A DNA stretch of 45,527 bases from Bryobacterales bacterium (GTDB taxonomy: Bacteria > Acidobacteriota > Terriglobia > Bryobacterales > UBA6623). The stretch lies in the NCBI GenBank assembly GCA_028819255.1, contig JAPPMB010000172.1, positions 1-45,527 on the forward strand, in the 5' to 3' direction. Of the stretch, positions 9,482 to 18,591 are shown piece after piece. The notes beneath the pieces were generated by a model. The model saw nothing but the letters and a program-made list of their open reading frames with translations. It had not been told where the DNA came from and ran no database searches. The first letter of the stretch is position 1. Every line of letters begins with the position of its first letter. The position numbers and the translations under genes are program-made.

Positions 9482-11926
9482 CTATCCCACCACGAAGTTG
9501 ACCAGCCGGTCCGGGATCTCGATCGACTTCCGGACGGTCTTGCCGGCCAGCAGGGTGCGGATCCTCTCGGTCTCGCGGGCGCGGGCGGAGAGCTGTTCCT
9601 TGGGGAGACCCTTGGGAACCCTGAGTCGATCCCGAAGCTTGCCGTTGATCTGGACAACGATCTGGACGCTGTCCTCGCGGGCGAGATCGGGATCGCAAAC
9701 CGGCCACCGCACGTCCAGCACCGGACCCTCCCGGCCCAGCATCTGCCACAGTTCCTCCGACAGGTGCGGCGCGAACGGGCTCAGCAGGAGCGACAGGCCC
9801 TGCAGCGCTTCCTGCATCACGCCGTCCGAGACCAGCGACTCCATCGAGTAGATCTCGTTCGTCAGTTCCATGATCGAGGCGATCGACGTGTTGAAGTGCC
9901 AGCGTGTGTCGAAGTCGGCCGTGACCCGGGCGATGGTCTGGTGCAGCTTGCGCAGGACCGCCCTGTCCGCCGCGTTCAGGGCCTTCGAGCTCGCCGCGGC
10001 GGCCTTTCCGGCGTTGCGGTCCAGCAGCCGATAGACGCGGCGCAAGAACCTCCACATCCCTTCCACGCCCTCGTCCTGCCAGTCGAGGTCCCGGTCCGGC
10101 GGAGCCGCAAACAGCGCGAACATGCGGGCTGTGTCGGAGCCGTAGGTCGAGACCAGCTCTTCGGGACTGACGACGTTACCGAGGTTCTTGGACATCTTCC
10201 GGCCGTCCCGAATGACCATGCCCTGCGTGAACAGCCTGCGGATCGGCTCGTCCCAGTCAATGAGCCCCAGGTCTCGCATCACCTTGGTGAAGAACCTGCA
10301 GTAGATCAGGTGCAGCACGGCGTGTTCGACGCCGCCGATGTACTGGTCGATGGGAAACCAGTCCGCGACCCGGTCGGATGCGAATGGAGCTGCGTCATTC
10401 CGTGCGTCCGCGTACCGGTAGAAGTACCAGCTCGAGTCCACGAAGGTGTCCATCGTGTCGGTCTCCCGCCGTGCCTCCCCGCCGCACTGCGGGCAGTCGA
10501 CCCGCACGAATTCCTGCACGCTGCGCAAGGGGGCCTCACCCGTGCCGGTGAGCCGGACGTCCTCGGGGAGCAGGACCGGCAGGTCCTCCTCCGGAACCGG
10601 CACGACGCCGCAGCTCCGGCACCGGATCATCGGGATCGGAGTGCCCCAGTAGCGCTGCCGCGAGATTCCCCAGTCCCTGAGACGGAAGGTCACGGAGGCG
10701 TCCCCGAAGCCGGACGCCTCGGCATAGACGCTCATCCGCTCGATCGCCTCCCTGCTCGCCAGTCCGCTGAATTCACCGGAGTTCTCGAGGACGCCGTACC
10801 CGGCGAAGGCTTCGGCCATCTCGTCCGCGCGGGCCAGCTCGCCCTTCTCCGGTCGGATCACCGGCACGATCTCGACCCGGTGCTTGCGGCAGAACTCGAA
10901 ATCGCGCTGGTCGTGCGCCGGCACCGCCATGATCGCCCCTGTGCCGTAGGTCATGACCACGAAGTTCCCGACCCAGATCGGAAGCCGCTCTCCGCTGTAG
11001 GGGTTGATCGCGTAGCGACCGATGAAGAAGCCCTCCTTCTCCAGGTCGTCGGGGCTCTTGGTCGCGGCGGCCGTTGCCATCCGCTGGCCGCGTTCGGCAA
11101 ATCCGGACTCGGCAACCAGCGGATGCAGCGGTGCCAGGATCAAACAGGTGGCCCCGAAGATCGTGTCGACGCGGGTGGTGAAGACACGGATGGTCTGGTC
11201 GGAGCCCTCCACCGCGAAATCGACCTCCGTGCCGGTCGAGCGACCGATCCAGTTGCGCTGCATGGTCAGGACGCGGTCGGGCCAGCCGGCCTTCAGCTCG
11301 TCGAGGGCTCCCAGAAGCTCGTCCGCATAGGCTGTGGTCCGGAAGAACCACTGCTCACGTTCCTGCTGCTCGACCGGAGTCTCCTCGTGACGCCAGCAGC
11401 AGCCGCCCACGACCTGCTCGTTGGCCAGAACCGTGGCGCAGGCGGGGCACCAGTTCACCGAAGCCTTCTTGCTATAGGCCAGGCCCCTTTCCCACATCCT
11501 GAGAAAGAACCACTGGTTCCAGCGGTAGTACTCCGGCTCGCAGCTCGACATCTCGCAGTCCCAGTCGTAGCTGAAGCCGAAGGCGTCCAGCTGCCGCCGC
11601 ATCGCGTCGATGTTCGACCGTGTCCACTCGCGCGGGTGACGCCTGTTCTTGATCGCTGCGTTCTCGGCCGGGAGGCCGAAGGAGTCCCATCCCATCGGGT
11701 GGAGGACGCGAAAGCCCTGCATCCGCTTGTACCTGGCCAGCGCATCGCCGATCGAGTAGTTGCGGACGTGGCCCATGTGCAGCACGCCGGATGGGTACGG
11801 AAGCATCTCGAGGACGTAGTACTTCGGCCTTCCGGCGTCGGAAGGGGTCCGGAAGACGCCGTTGCGGGCCCAGTGCTCCTGCCACTTCGGCTCGATTTCG
11901 CGTGGCCGGTACGCGTTCGGCACCAT
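9482..11926 (-). CDS. leuS: Leucine--tRNA ligase
   Basis: Class I aminoacyl-tRNA synthetase charging tRNA-Leu in the cytoplasm. M1 at 11926 gives 814 aa (E. coli LeuRS is about 860) and begins directly in the family N-terminus (REIEPKWQEHW). The frame extends to 11995 without similarity. Visible motifs: the HIGH variant HMGH at residues 50-53 in PYPSGVLHMGHVRNYS; a zinc-ribbon-like NWCPACATVL; the CP1 editing domain with the threonine-rich TTRVDTIFGAT; a second Cys pair region (RCRSCG); the KMSKS variant KMSKN at 577-581 in RKMSKNLGN; and the anticodon-binding domain to the end. GGAAGG lies immediately before the ATG, so translation may actually start at the adjacent GTG codon. It is followed after 19 bases by the FG-GAP/UnbV gene, an unusual partner. 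Confidence 0.97.
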   Translation of the reverse strand: MVPNAYRPREIEPKWQEHWARNGVFRTPSDAGRPKYYVLEMLPYPSGVLHMGHVRNYSIGDALARYKRMQGFRVLHPMGWDSFGLPAENAAIKNRRHPREWTRSNIDAMRRQLDAFGFSYDWDCEMSSCEPEYYRWNQWFFLRMWERGLAYSKKASVNWCPACATVLANEQVVGGCCWRHEETPVEQQEREQWFFRTTAYADELLGALDELKAGWPDRVLTMQRNWIGRSTGTEVDFAVEGSDQTIRVFTTRVDTIFGATCLILAPLHPLVAESGFAERGQRMATAAATKSPDDLEKEGFFIGRYAINPYSGERLPIWVGNFVVMTYGTGAIMAVPAHDQRDFEFCRKHRVEIVPVIRPEKGELARADEMAEAFAGYGVLENSGEFSGLASREAIERMSVYAEASGFGDASVTFRLRDWGISRQRYWGTPIPMIRCRSCGVVPVPEEDLPVLLPEDVRLTGTGEAPLRSVQEFVRVDCPQCGGEARRETDTMDTFVDSSWYFYRYADARNDAAPFASDRVADWFPIDQYIGGVEHAVLHLIYCRFFTKVMRDLGLIDWDEPIRRLFTQGMVIRDGRKMSKNLGNVVSPEELVSTYGSDTARMFALFAAPPDRDLDWQDEGVEGMWRFLRRVYRLLDRNAGKAAAASSKALNAADRAVLRKLHQTIARVTADFDTRWHFNTSIASIMELTNEIYSMESLVSDGVMQEALQGLSLLLSPFAPHLSEELWQMLGREGPVLDVRWPVCDPDLAREDSVQIVVQINGKLRDRLRVPKGLPKEQLSARARETERIRTLLAGKTVRKSIEIPDRLVNFVVG

Positions 11927-12039
11927 CCTTCCAGAGTAGCGACTTTCGGGTTGGCAACGGCGAAGCGATCGGCGGGCATCCGTGCCTTGTAGCATGGTCT
12001 CTGTCGGCGCTCGGATCCGGGCGGCGCCCCCCCGGGAAC

Positions 12040-12579
12040 ATGAAGGCGAACCAATGGCCCCGCCGCGGTCGCGAGGCTTCGATCCGGGACGTGACCGAAC
12101 AGGACCTTCTCGCCGTGCAGGCGATCAATGAGGAGTCCGTGCCGGCCATGAACAGCCTGAGCGTGCGGCGCCTCAGGTGGTTCCTGCGCGAGGCCGAGTA
12201 CTTTCGGGTCGCCGAATCCAGGTCCCAGGTCGCCGGCTTCCTGATTTGCATGGCGCCCGAGGCCCCCTATGCGAGTCCGAACTTCCGCTGGCTGAACGAG
12301 CGCTACCGGAACCTTCTGTACATCGATCGCGTCGCCGTCGCTTCAGGGTTCCAGCGCTGCGGAATCGGAAGCGCACTCTACCGGGATGCGTCTCGGAAGG
12401 CTGGTGACCGGTTTCGGATGTTTGCAGCCGAAGTCAACGTGAGGCCAATGAACGAGCGCTCGCTCCGGTTCCACCGGCTCCTCGGGTTCGAGGGCGTCGG
12501 CATGCGGGACCACGGCTACGTGAAGGTTCAGTACCTCGTGCGCCCGCTGCCGCTCCAGACTGCCCCTTCCGGCCGTTGA
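12040..12579 (+). CDS. GNAT-family N-acetyltransferase
   Basis: Cytoplasmic acetyl-CoA-dependent acetyltransferase of 179 aa; the substrate is unknown. The start ATG 12040 follows CCCCCGGGAAC and is the first start that gives family-like sequence; the open frame continues far upstream, antisense to leuS, without similarity. Visible features: the N-terminal helix region with NEESVPAMNSL, typical of the COG3818-type branch; motif A with the acetyl-CoA-binding Q/R-x-x-G-x-G loop as QRCGIG at residues 105-110 after LLYIDRVAV; and motif B near SLRFHRLLGF. It diverges from leuS with 113 bases between them and converges on the ThuA-like gene with 22 bases between stop codons. Confidence 0.85.
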   Translation: MKANQWPRRGREASIRDVTEQDLLAVQAINEESVPAMNSLSVRRLRWFLREAEYFRVAESRSQVAGFLICMAPEAPYASPNFRWLNERYRNLLYIDRVAVASGFQRCGIGSALYRDASRKAGDRFRMFAAEVNVRPMNERSLRFHRLLGFEGVGMRDHGYVKVQYLVRPLPLQTAPSGR

Positions 12580-12584
12580 CGGCG

Positions 12585-12600
12585 CGGTTCGGAAGAACCG
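12585..12600. terminator. Hairpin between convergent genes, possible bidirectional terminator
   Basis: Perfect 6-bp stem CGGTTC/GAACCG around a GGAA loop, placed exactly between the GNAT stop (12579) and the ThuA-like stop (12602). Neither side has a T-run, so function as an intrinsic terminator is uncertain. Confidence 0.3.
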
Positions 12601-12601
12601 G

Positions 12602-13483
12602 CTAGCGCCTGACCTGCGAGCCCATCCACTGCACGGCGTTCTCCAGGATCCGCATTACGTTGGCGTCCTTGAAGACCGGAAAGGTCTCGTGCCCCGGCCG
12701 GAAGTAGAAGACCTTGCCCCTGCCGAGGTTCCAGAGCATTCCGCCCCGGAACCGACCGCCGCCGCGCCACTCTTCGCGGAAGAGCACGAGGTCGGGATCC
12801 GGCACGTGGAACGGCTCGTCGTACATCTCGCTCGACGGGATGTCGAACTGCACGGGCACGCCTTTCACGATCGGGTGGCTGGGCCTCGTCACCGTGACCA
12901 TGCTTGGCCGGCCGTGGGCGTCGACGCCGGGAAACACGCAGTTGGGAAGGTCCACGCGGACCCGGGACACCTTGCCCCTGCGCATCAACGCGTAGTAGGC
13001 CGGGGTCACGATCGAGTCGTACGTGGGCGGATAGCGGCCCGGCGGAGGCACGAACTCGAACTTCGTTTCCGCGTCGGGGAACCGTCGCCTAGCATCAGAC
13101 CGCGTACGGGCATACATTGCCTCCATGAACGGCACCGACCAGTGGGCCGAATGGAGCGCAATCAGCGCCAGCTTTCCGGTCCGGACTCGCTCGACAATGC
13201 GCTTTCCGACCTCGTCGGGCACCTCGTGCTGGCGCACGTGCCCCCACCAGAGCAGGACCTCCTGCGCATCCAGTGCCCCCAGCCCGAGATCCGGGTCGTC
13301 CTGTCCCACGGAAACAACGTCAATGCCCTCCGCGCCGCCGAGCCTCCTGGCGATCTCGTTGCCGAGGAAGTTGTCATAGGCTTCGGACTGGCGCGGCTGG
13401 CGCTCGTCCCAAACGAGGACCTTGACCGGGGCCGCCGCGGTGGCGCAACCCGACGCGAGGAGCAGAAGCAGCAGGGTTCGCAT
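12602..13483 (-). CDS. Exported ThuA-like (trehalose-utilisation domain) protein
   Basis: 293 aa with an N-terminal export signal MRTLLLLLLASGCATAAAP. Cleavage could be by signal peptidase I after the alanines, or at the ASGC cysteine as a lipoprotein with an imperfect lipobox. The rest fits the ThuA class-I-amidotransferase-like fold: VLVWDERQPRQ at the N-terminus, the VLLWWGHVRQHEV region, LIALHSAHWS carrying the conserved histidine segment, RPSHPIVKGVP, SSEMYDEPFHVP, and GGMLWNLGRGKVFYFRPGHE. ThuA proteins are linked to sugar metabolism, but their reaction is not settled. With nearby Gfo/Idh, GH51 and sulfatase genes a glycan role is plausible; that is inference. Confidence 0.85.
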   Translation of the reverse strand: MRTLLLLLLASGCATAAAPVKVLVWDERQPRQSEAYDNFLGNEIARRLGGAEGIDVVSVGQDDPDLGLGALDAQEVLLWWGHVRQHEVPDEVGKRIVERVRTGKLALIALHSAHWSVPFMEAMYARTRSDARRRFPDAETKFEFVPPPGRYPPTYDSIVTPAYYALMRRGKVSRVRVDLPNCVFPGVDAHGRPSMVTVTRPSHPIVKGVPVQFDIPSSEMYDEPFHVPDPDLVLFREEWRGGGRFRGGMLWNLGRGKVFYFRPGHETFPVFKDANVMRILENAVQWMGSQVRR

Positions 13484-13729
13484 GTCCCCAACAGGCTATT
13501 ACGACGGAGGCGAGCCGCGCAAGGCGCCGTCCAGAACGCGGAATCGCTGGTCGCCTTCCCCTTCGCGCAGCCGGGACAGGACACTCCAGCCGTGCGCGTC
13601 GGGCATTCACTCCAGAGTCGATCTCAGAATCCGCAGCGCAGTGATGGTAAAATCTAGCCATTCTTGTTGCAGTTTGCGGGGATCTCGGACTTGGATCCGA
13701 CTGCGGCTTCGAGAAGTGGGAGGAACACT

Positions 13730-16700
13730 ATGAAAAGCAAATGGCTGTTGGGGTGGGCCATCGTCTGCCTCTCATTGGCTGTTGCCACGCCGGTGTCCGC
13801 GCAGAGGGCGGACAGGGCGATCATCACGGGCGTCGTGATGGACCCGACCGGCGCATTGGTTCCGGGAGCGTCAGTGACGCTTCTTGACGAAGGCACGGGA
13901 GTGGGCACCGATCTCGAATCGAACTCGGCCGGAGCCTTCAACTCGCCTCCCCTTGTTCTGGGCGTCTATACCGTCCGCGTCGAGAGCGCTGGATTCAAGA
14001 CGTTCCAGCGAAGCGGAATTCTGCTCACAGGCGGCCTGATCTTCCGACAGGACGCCGTGATGGAACTCGGCGATGTCACCGAAACGGTCGAGGTGGTCGC
14101 CGCCTCCGAGATGCTGGCCACGCAGCAGGGAGACCTGACGCACACCGTCGACGAGAAGTACTACGAGGACCTTCCGGTCGTGATGGGAGCCGACATCCGG
14201 CTTGCGGAGTCGCTGCTCCTGCTCCAGCCGGGCTACACGCCGATGGCGCCGAACGGCGACCCCATGTTCAAGGGGAGCCAGTTCAATTCGCGCATCAACG
14301 GCGGGCAGACCATGGCGACGGAGAACTTCTTCGACGGAGCCGCGTTCGGCTTCGCAGAGGGACACCAGCAGACGCACGAAAGCGCTGTGCCGATCGAGGG
14401 CATTCGCGAAATGAAGGTGATCAACACCACCTACTCGGCGCAGTACGGGCACAGCAGCGGCGGCTTCATCGAGTACACCAGCAAGTCCGGCAGCAACGAC
14501 CTGCACGGCTCGCTGTACGAGTACTTTTCCAACGAGGCGCTGAATGCCAGCGGCTTTTTCGGAACCTTCCGGCCGAAGGATCGCAAGAACAACTACGGCG
14601 GTTCGCTCGGCGGCCCGGTGGTCGTCCCGAAGGTCTATGACGGGCGGAACCGCACGTTCTTCTTCATCAACTGGGACATCTACGACTTCCGATCAGGCAC
14701 GCTCCCCAGCTTCGCGAACACGACGCCGGTCGACGCGTTCAAGCGGGGCGACTTCAGCGAGTTGCTGACGGGCGACCAGGTGGGAATCGACGCGTTGGGC
14801 AGGCCGATCATGGGCGGCGCCATATTCGACCCCAATTCCACGCGCACGGAGAACGGCGTGCCGACGCGGGATCCATTCCAAGGGAACGTGATCCCCGCTG
14901 CGCATCCCCTGCGCAGCACGGCGGCGCAGCAGATCTCAGACAAGATGGTTTCGCCCGACCGGGCCGGCGTCGCATTCAACGTCCACGGCGGGTCCGGCGA
15001 CCAGACTTGGGCATTCGACATCCAGACGGTCCTGTTCCGGGTGGATCATGCGTTCACGGACAACTTCCGGTCGACCACCAGCTACTTCGAGAACGACCGG
15101 CCCTCTACGAGGCGCTGCGGCGGCGTGGGCGGCTGCGACGTGGTCTCCACCAGGGACTTCGAGAAGAACACGGACTATCTGGGCCAGGGGTTCAACCAGA
15201 CCATCGCCACGCACCACCTCCACCAGCAGTTCGACTACATCATCACGAACAATCTGATCAATCACACCACCTTGGCCTATGACCGCTGGTACATGGGAGG
15301 CAACGCCCTCTCCGCCCGGACGGGCTGGCCGGAGCGCCTCTGGGGCTCTGACCGCGGCGGCCTCATTGAGGAGGGCACGGGAGTTCCCGGCATCTCGTTC
15401 TCGGGGAACACGCCCTACTCGGGCCTGGGGAATCCTTGGGGCGGCCGACAGGGCGGCCCGGGCTTCAACACGAACAACCGCTACCAGTTCTCCAACGACC
15501 TCACTTGGGTCAAGGGCAGGAACACCATCAAGATGGGGATCGAGTTCCGGCATCATCAGTATCCGTTCCGCCAATGGGGGGCCAGTCCCGGCGGGCGATT
15601 CAACTTCAATCGGCTGCAAACTGGCGGATACGACGCCCAGGGCAACAATCTGGCGTCAACAGGTGACCCTTACGCGTCGTTCATTCTCGGGCAGGTCCAC
15701 AACGGCACGTTCCACATCCCGGCCGAGCCAACGTTCTATGAGCGGTACGTGGCGCCGTGGGTGAATGTAGACAGCAAGGTCACCAACAATCTGACTGTGA
15801 CTCTCGGCTTGCGCTGGGACTACCAGACGTCAAGGATCGAGGCACGGGACATGTACTCCACGTTTGACCTCAACACACCGAATCCCGGTGCAGGAGGTCT
15901 TCCTGGCGCACAGGTCTTCGCTGGCACTGGCCCCGGCCGGACCGGATCGCGGAAATTCGAGAACCCGCCCAAGGACGCTTGGGGGCCGCGGTTCGGGTTT
16001 GCCTACCGGATCGGGGACAAGAACGTGCTCCGTGGCGGTTACGGCATCTACTATTCGGGTGTTGCGCATAGCCAGTTCACAGGACTGCCGATTCTCGGCT
16101 TTGAGAACTTCCCTGCCGCAAACAACACGAACGGCGGCCTCACGGCAACCTACCATTGGGACGATGGCATTCCGCGGGACCTGATCATCCGCCCGCCCTT
16201 CATCGACCCCACCGTCTCGCTCAACCAGGCGCCCATCACGGTGGCCTCGGACGACCTGACGCTACCTAGGTACCAAAACTGGTCTCTCACCCTTCAACGG
16301 CAGCTCAGCGACAACATGGTTCTGGATGTTTCGTATGTCGGCAATCGAGGCACGAGGCTGACAAACCACGCGACCTCGATGGGCATTCTGAACAACATGA
16401 ACCACCCGTCCGTGCTCGAGTACGGGGCCGCGGTTCTCAATTCGGACATCAATTCCCAGGCTGCGCGAGATGCGGGCATTGGACTTCCGTATTCGGGCTT
16501 TTCCGGAAGCGTCGCCCAGGCCCTTCGCCCGTTCCCGCATATTCAGTCCATCCGGTGGAGAAGCGTGCCAACGGGCAGCAGCATCTACCATTCGATGCAG
16601 CTGAAGCTGGACAAGCGATTCGGGAACGGCCTGCAATTCCGCGCCTCGTATACGTATTCGAGGCTGCAGGGCACGGGAGCGGAGAGCGGCCAAGGCCAGG

Positions 16701-17311
16701 ACGGGCGCGGTGCGAGGCGCCAGAACCCGATCGAGCAGCACGTTTGGACGCTTAGTTCCGATGACATTCCGAACAGCGCGTTTCTCGCATGGACCTACCA
16801 GCTGCCCTTCTTGCGGAACAAGAAGGCGGGGCTCGCCCGGCTTGTCGGCGGATGGAGCTTCTCTGGTATTTTCCGTTTCGACCAGGGCAGGCCGATCAAC
16901 ACGTTCATGGCCAACGACCTGGGAGGGATTCTGTTCAATGCGCAGAAGAGGCCTGACCGCTCATCCGGGTCGTCGGGAGTCGTTGGCGGTGGGGGCTTCG
17001 ACCCGAACAGCGACCGGTACCTGAACAAGGCGGGTTGGAGCGATCCGGGCGCCCTGAGATTTGGGAATGCTCCGATCAACGACGGCACCGCACGCGGCTT
17101 TGCGAACATCACCGAGGATCTCAGCATCTTCAAGGACATCTGGATTGACGAGCAGTGGAAGATACGGTGGGAGACCAATTTCGGCAACATCTTCAACCGG
17201 ACCGTCTTCTGCGCCCCGAACAGCAACTGGAGCGCGGGCTCGTTCGGTCAGGTCTTCCAGCAGTGCAACATTCCGAGGTCCATCCAGTTCGGGCTTCGCG
17301 TGGACTTCTGA
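13730..17311 (+). CDS. TonB-dependent receptor, Oar-like, complete (subtype shared with 4144-7530)
   Basis: Outer-membrane receptor of 1193 aa. ATG 13730 is chosen for the strong GGGAGGA at 13717-13723 and the following signal peptide (WLLGWAIVCLSLAVATPVSAQ). The longer frame to 13664 lacks similarity. Domains: carboxypeptidase-regulatory-like fold at about residues 33-112; plug at about 118-250 with EDLPVVMGADIRLAES, NGGQTMATENFFDG, EMKVINTTYSAQYGHSSGG and SGSNDLHG; then the barrel to SIQFGLRVDF. Cysteine pairs C463/C469 and C1161/C1179 are conserved with the 4144-7530 paralogue. That paralogue lacks the plug while this one keeps it, so the two are best read side by side. The ligand is unknown. 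Confidence 0.93.
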   Translation: MKSKWLLGWAIVCLSLAVATPVSAQRADRAIITGVVMDPTGALVPGASVTLLDEGTGVGTDLESNSAGAFNSPPLVLGVYTVRVESAGFKTFQRSGILLTGGLIFRQDAVMELGDVTETVEVVAASEMLATQQGDLTHTVDEKYYEDLPVVMGADIRLAESLLLLQPGYTPMAPNGDPMFKGSQFNSRINGGQTMATENFFDGAAFGFAEGHQQTHESAVPIEGIREMKVINTTYSAQYGHSSGGFIEYTSKSGSNDLHGSLYEYFSNEALNASGFFGTFRPKDRKNNYGGSLGGPVVVPKVYDGRNRTFFFINWDIYDFRSGTLPSFANTTPVDAFKRGDFSELLTGDQVGIDALGRPIMGGAIFDPNSTRTENGVPTRDPFQGNVIPAAHPLRSTAAQQISDKMVSPDRAGVAFNVHGGSGDQTWAFDIQTVLFRVDHAFTDNFRSTTSYFENDRPSTRRCGGVGGCDVVSTRDFEKNTDYLGQGFNQTIATHHLHQQFDYIITNNLINHTTLAYDRWYMGGNALSARTGWPERLWGSDRGGLIEEGTGVPGISFSGNTPYSGLGNPWGGRQGGPGFNTNNRYQFSNDLTWVKGRNTIKMGIEFRHHQYPFRQWGASPGGRFNFNRLQTGGYDAQGNNLASTGDPYASFILGQVHNGTFHIPAEPTFYERYVAPWVNVDSKVTNNLTVTLGLRWDYQTSRIEARDMYSTFDLNTPNPGAGGLPGAQVFAGTGPGRTGSRKFENPPKDAWGPRFGFAYRIGDKNVLRGGYGIYYSGVAHSQFTGLPILGFENFPAANNTNGGLTATYHWDDGIPRDLIIRPPFIDPTVSLNQAPITVASDDLTLPRYQNWSLTLQRQLSDNMVLDVSYVGNRGTRLTNHATSMGILNNMNHPSVLEYGAAVLNSDINSQAARDAGIGLPYSGFSGSVAQALRPFPHIQSIRWRSVPTGSSIYHSMQLKLDKRFGNGLQFRASYTYSRLQGTGAESGQGQDGRGARRQNPIEQHVWTLSSDDIPNSAFLAWTYQLPFLRNKKAGLARLVGGWSFSGIFRFDQGRPINTFMANDLGGILFNAQKRPDRSSGSSGVVGGGGFDPNSDRYLNKAGWSDPGALRFGNAPINDGTARGFANITEDLSIFKDIWIDEQWKIRWETNFGNIFNRTVFCAPNSNWSAGSFGQVFQQCNIPRSIQFGLRVDF

Positions 17312-17847
17312 TCGTCGGGAACCGCAAGGCCGATCTCTCCGGGCCCCGACGCTAGCGGCTCGAGGTCCGGAGTCCCGCAAACACTGCGGGTGAACGCAGT
17401 CAAGACAGCAGCGTCTTCCGGCAGCCACCCGCTCAAGCGCGCATCCCTGCAGGGGGTTCCGTGCAGGGAGGAGCGTTGAGGGGACTCCATCGGTCGCGAT
17501 TGCTTGGTGTCGTTCGCAACGAGCGTGTGAACCGGGTTCGCATCGATGCTGAAGAGCAAGCGAGCTGAACACTTGGCTGCTTCCGTGGGCGGTCTTGGTA
17601 CCGCGCGACTCGACCGGCGGGCGTACACAGGATCGCGCGGCTCGATGTTCAGACGGGGCTTCATCGCGGGCTTGTCGCGACGCGGCCACGTCAGCGGCTT
17701 GTGAGAGCGTTGCCGTCCCGGAAATGACCGCCTGACAGGACCACCTTCCCGGATCGCGTGCTCTCGGATACGCGTCATTGCTACGAGCGTTGATCGTTTC
17801 GATCACCCAGCATTGTTGCCTGCGCCATGGCGGTCATCACCGAGTTG
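17312..17847. other. Intergenic stretch, no recognised gene
   Basis: About 540 bases between the third receptor and the VapBC-type pair. An open frame on - (17248-17778) overlaps the receptor end and has no recognisable motif. A long-range hairpin (CTCCGGGCC at 17337-17345 with GGTCCGGAG at 17364-17372) could help end receptor transcription but has no T-run. Confidence 0.4.
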
Positions 17848-17886
17848 TTGATCTCTCCGCCTTACCAGGTTATGATTTTGGTAAGG
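17848..17886 (+). promoter_or_regulatory. Promoter with overlapping inverted-repeat operator for the VapBC-type pair
   Basis: A -35 box TTGATC (17848-17853), a 17-base spacer and a -10 box TATGAT (17871-17876) form a good sigma-70-like promoter. A perfect 8-bp inverted repeat, CCTTACCA (17860-17867) and TGGTAAGG (17879-17886), brackets the -10 box, and its right arm overlaps the Shine-Dalgarno AAGGAG (17883-17888). This is the expected layout for autorepression by the AbrB-type antitoxin and its toxin complex. The repeat and boxes are seen; the regulation is inferred. Confidence 0.7.
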
Positions 17887-17894
17887 AGACACGT

Positions 17895-18137
17895 GTGGTA
17901 GTCAAGGTTACGTCAAAGCGCCAGGTTACCTTCCCCGCCAAAGTGCTGGATGCGCTAGGGGTGCGGCCCGGGGACCAAATTGAACTGATCGAGCGGTCCG
18001 ACGGCTTCGTCCTCCGGCCCCGCCGAATCGACATGACCCGCTTGGCGCCGTTGCGGTCCAGACTTCCGCCCGAGTGCGAGCCATTTGATCTGGAGTCGTT
18101 TCGCAGGCAGACTTATGATCGAACGCTTCGGGATTGA
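17895..18137 (+). CDS. vapB: AbrB/SpoVT-type antitoxin (VapB-like)
   Basis: An 80-aa DNA-binding antitoxin. The GTG at 17895 is chosen because AAGGAG lies six bases upstream and the domain begins at once (VKVTSKRQVTFPAKVLDALG); the longer frame from 17778 runs through the promoter. Residues 3-45 match the swapped-hairpin AbrB/MazE fold, with the family pattern K-x-Q-V-T-F-P, then GVRPGDQIELIE and GFVLRP. The C-terminal tail (about 46-80) probably wraps the toxin. It overlaps the PIN toxin gene by 23 bases, so the two are co-translated. It should neutralise the toxin and repress the promoter at 17848-17886. Confidence 0.85.
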   Translation: MVVKVTSKRQVTFPAKVLDALGVRPGDQIELIERSDGFVLRPRRIDMTRLAPLRSRLPPECEPFDLESFRRQTYDRTLRD

Positions 18138-18513
18138 CACGTCCGTGCTCGTCCGGCTGGTCACCGGCGACCCGGGGCCAGAGTTCTCGCGTTGTGTCGT
18201 TGTGCTCAGCGGGCTGGTCGAAGACGAAGGAGCCGAGATCTTCGTGTCGAACCAGGTTGTTGGGGAAGCCTACGTCGCCGTGCAGCACCATTATGGGATC
18301 TCCAAGGCGGAGGCCCGGGCTGGCTTGCTTGATGTGTTGCAGAGCGGGCTCGTTTCGCCTCTGAACGGGAGATCGGTCATTTCTGCCCTTGTGGCCTCGG
18401 GCGGTGCCGGGCTGTTCGACCGGCTCATTGCCGATGAGTACTCTCGCGCCAGCCTGCGGACTCTGACACTCGATAGGCGCATGGCCGCTCTACCACATGT
18501 CCGTCGTCTGTAG
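18115..18513 (+). CDS. vapC: PIN-domain ribonuclease toxin (VapC-like)
   Basis: 132 aa, a likely magnesium-dependent endoribonuclease toxin. ATG 18115 gives the standard PIN beginning (FGIDTSVLVRLVTGD). The acidic residues expected in the active site are present: D8, E51 (VVGEAYVAV), D102 (GLFDRLIADEY) and D120 (LTLDRRM), so the gene looks functional. Residue spacing and length are typical of VapC. It is encoded in the same operon as the AbrB-type antitoxin with a 23-base overlap, and a hairpin follows eight bases after the stop codon. The RNA target cannot be told from the sequence. Confidence 0.88.
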   Translation: MIERFGIDTSVLVRLVTGDPGPEFSRCVVVLSGLVEDEGAEIFVSNQVVGEAYVAVQHHYGISKAEARAGLLDVLQSGLVSPLNGRSVISALVASGGAGLFDRLIADEYSRASLRTLTLDRRMAALPHVRRL

Positions 18514-18520
18514 GGAACTG

Positions 18521-18541
18521 AGGCGGAGTTGTGCTCCGCCT
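18521..18541 (+). terminator. Hairpin after the VapBC-type operon
   Basis: Perfect 8-bp stem AGGCGGAG (18521-18528) and CTCCGCCT (18534-18541) with loop TTGTG, immediately after the PIN stop codon. The following bases TGTCGCTGT are only mildly T-rich, so it is a possible rather than a strong intrinsic terminator. Confidence 0.45.
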
Positions 18542-18591
18542 TGTCGCTGTCAACAGCAGATCCCTGCCCAGACAAGAGTTGATCGATTGCG

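Noticed and set aside
8257..9501. 414-codon open frame on + opposite the FG-GAP/UnbV gene
   Set aside because: Its VVVVE-like repeats are the complement of the D-x-D-G loops; not a gene.
9296..11992. 898-codon open frame on + opposite leuS
   Set aside because: Antisense shadow; leuS has intact catalytic motifs on -, and the + frame has no recognisable domain.
11927..11995. N-terminal extension of leuS
   Set aside because: Open but without family similarity; LeuRS sequence begins at the methionine at 11926.
17248..17778. 176-codon frame on - over the end of the third receptor and the following gap
   Set aside because: Half of it is antisense to the receptor and no motif is seen in the rest.
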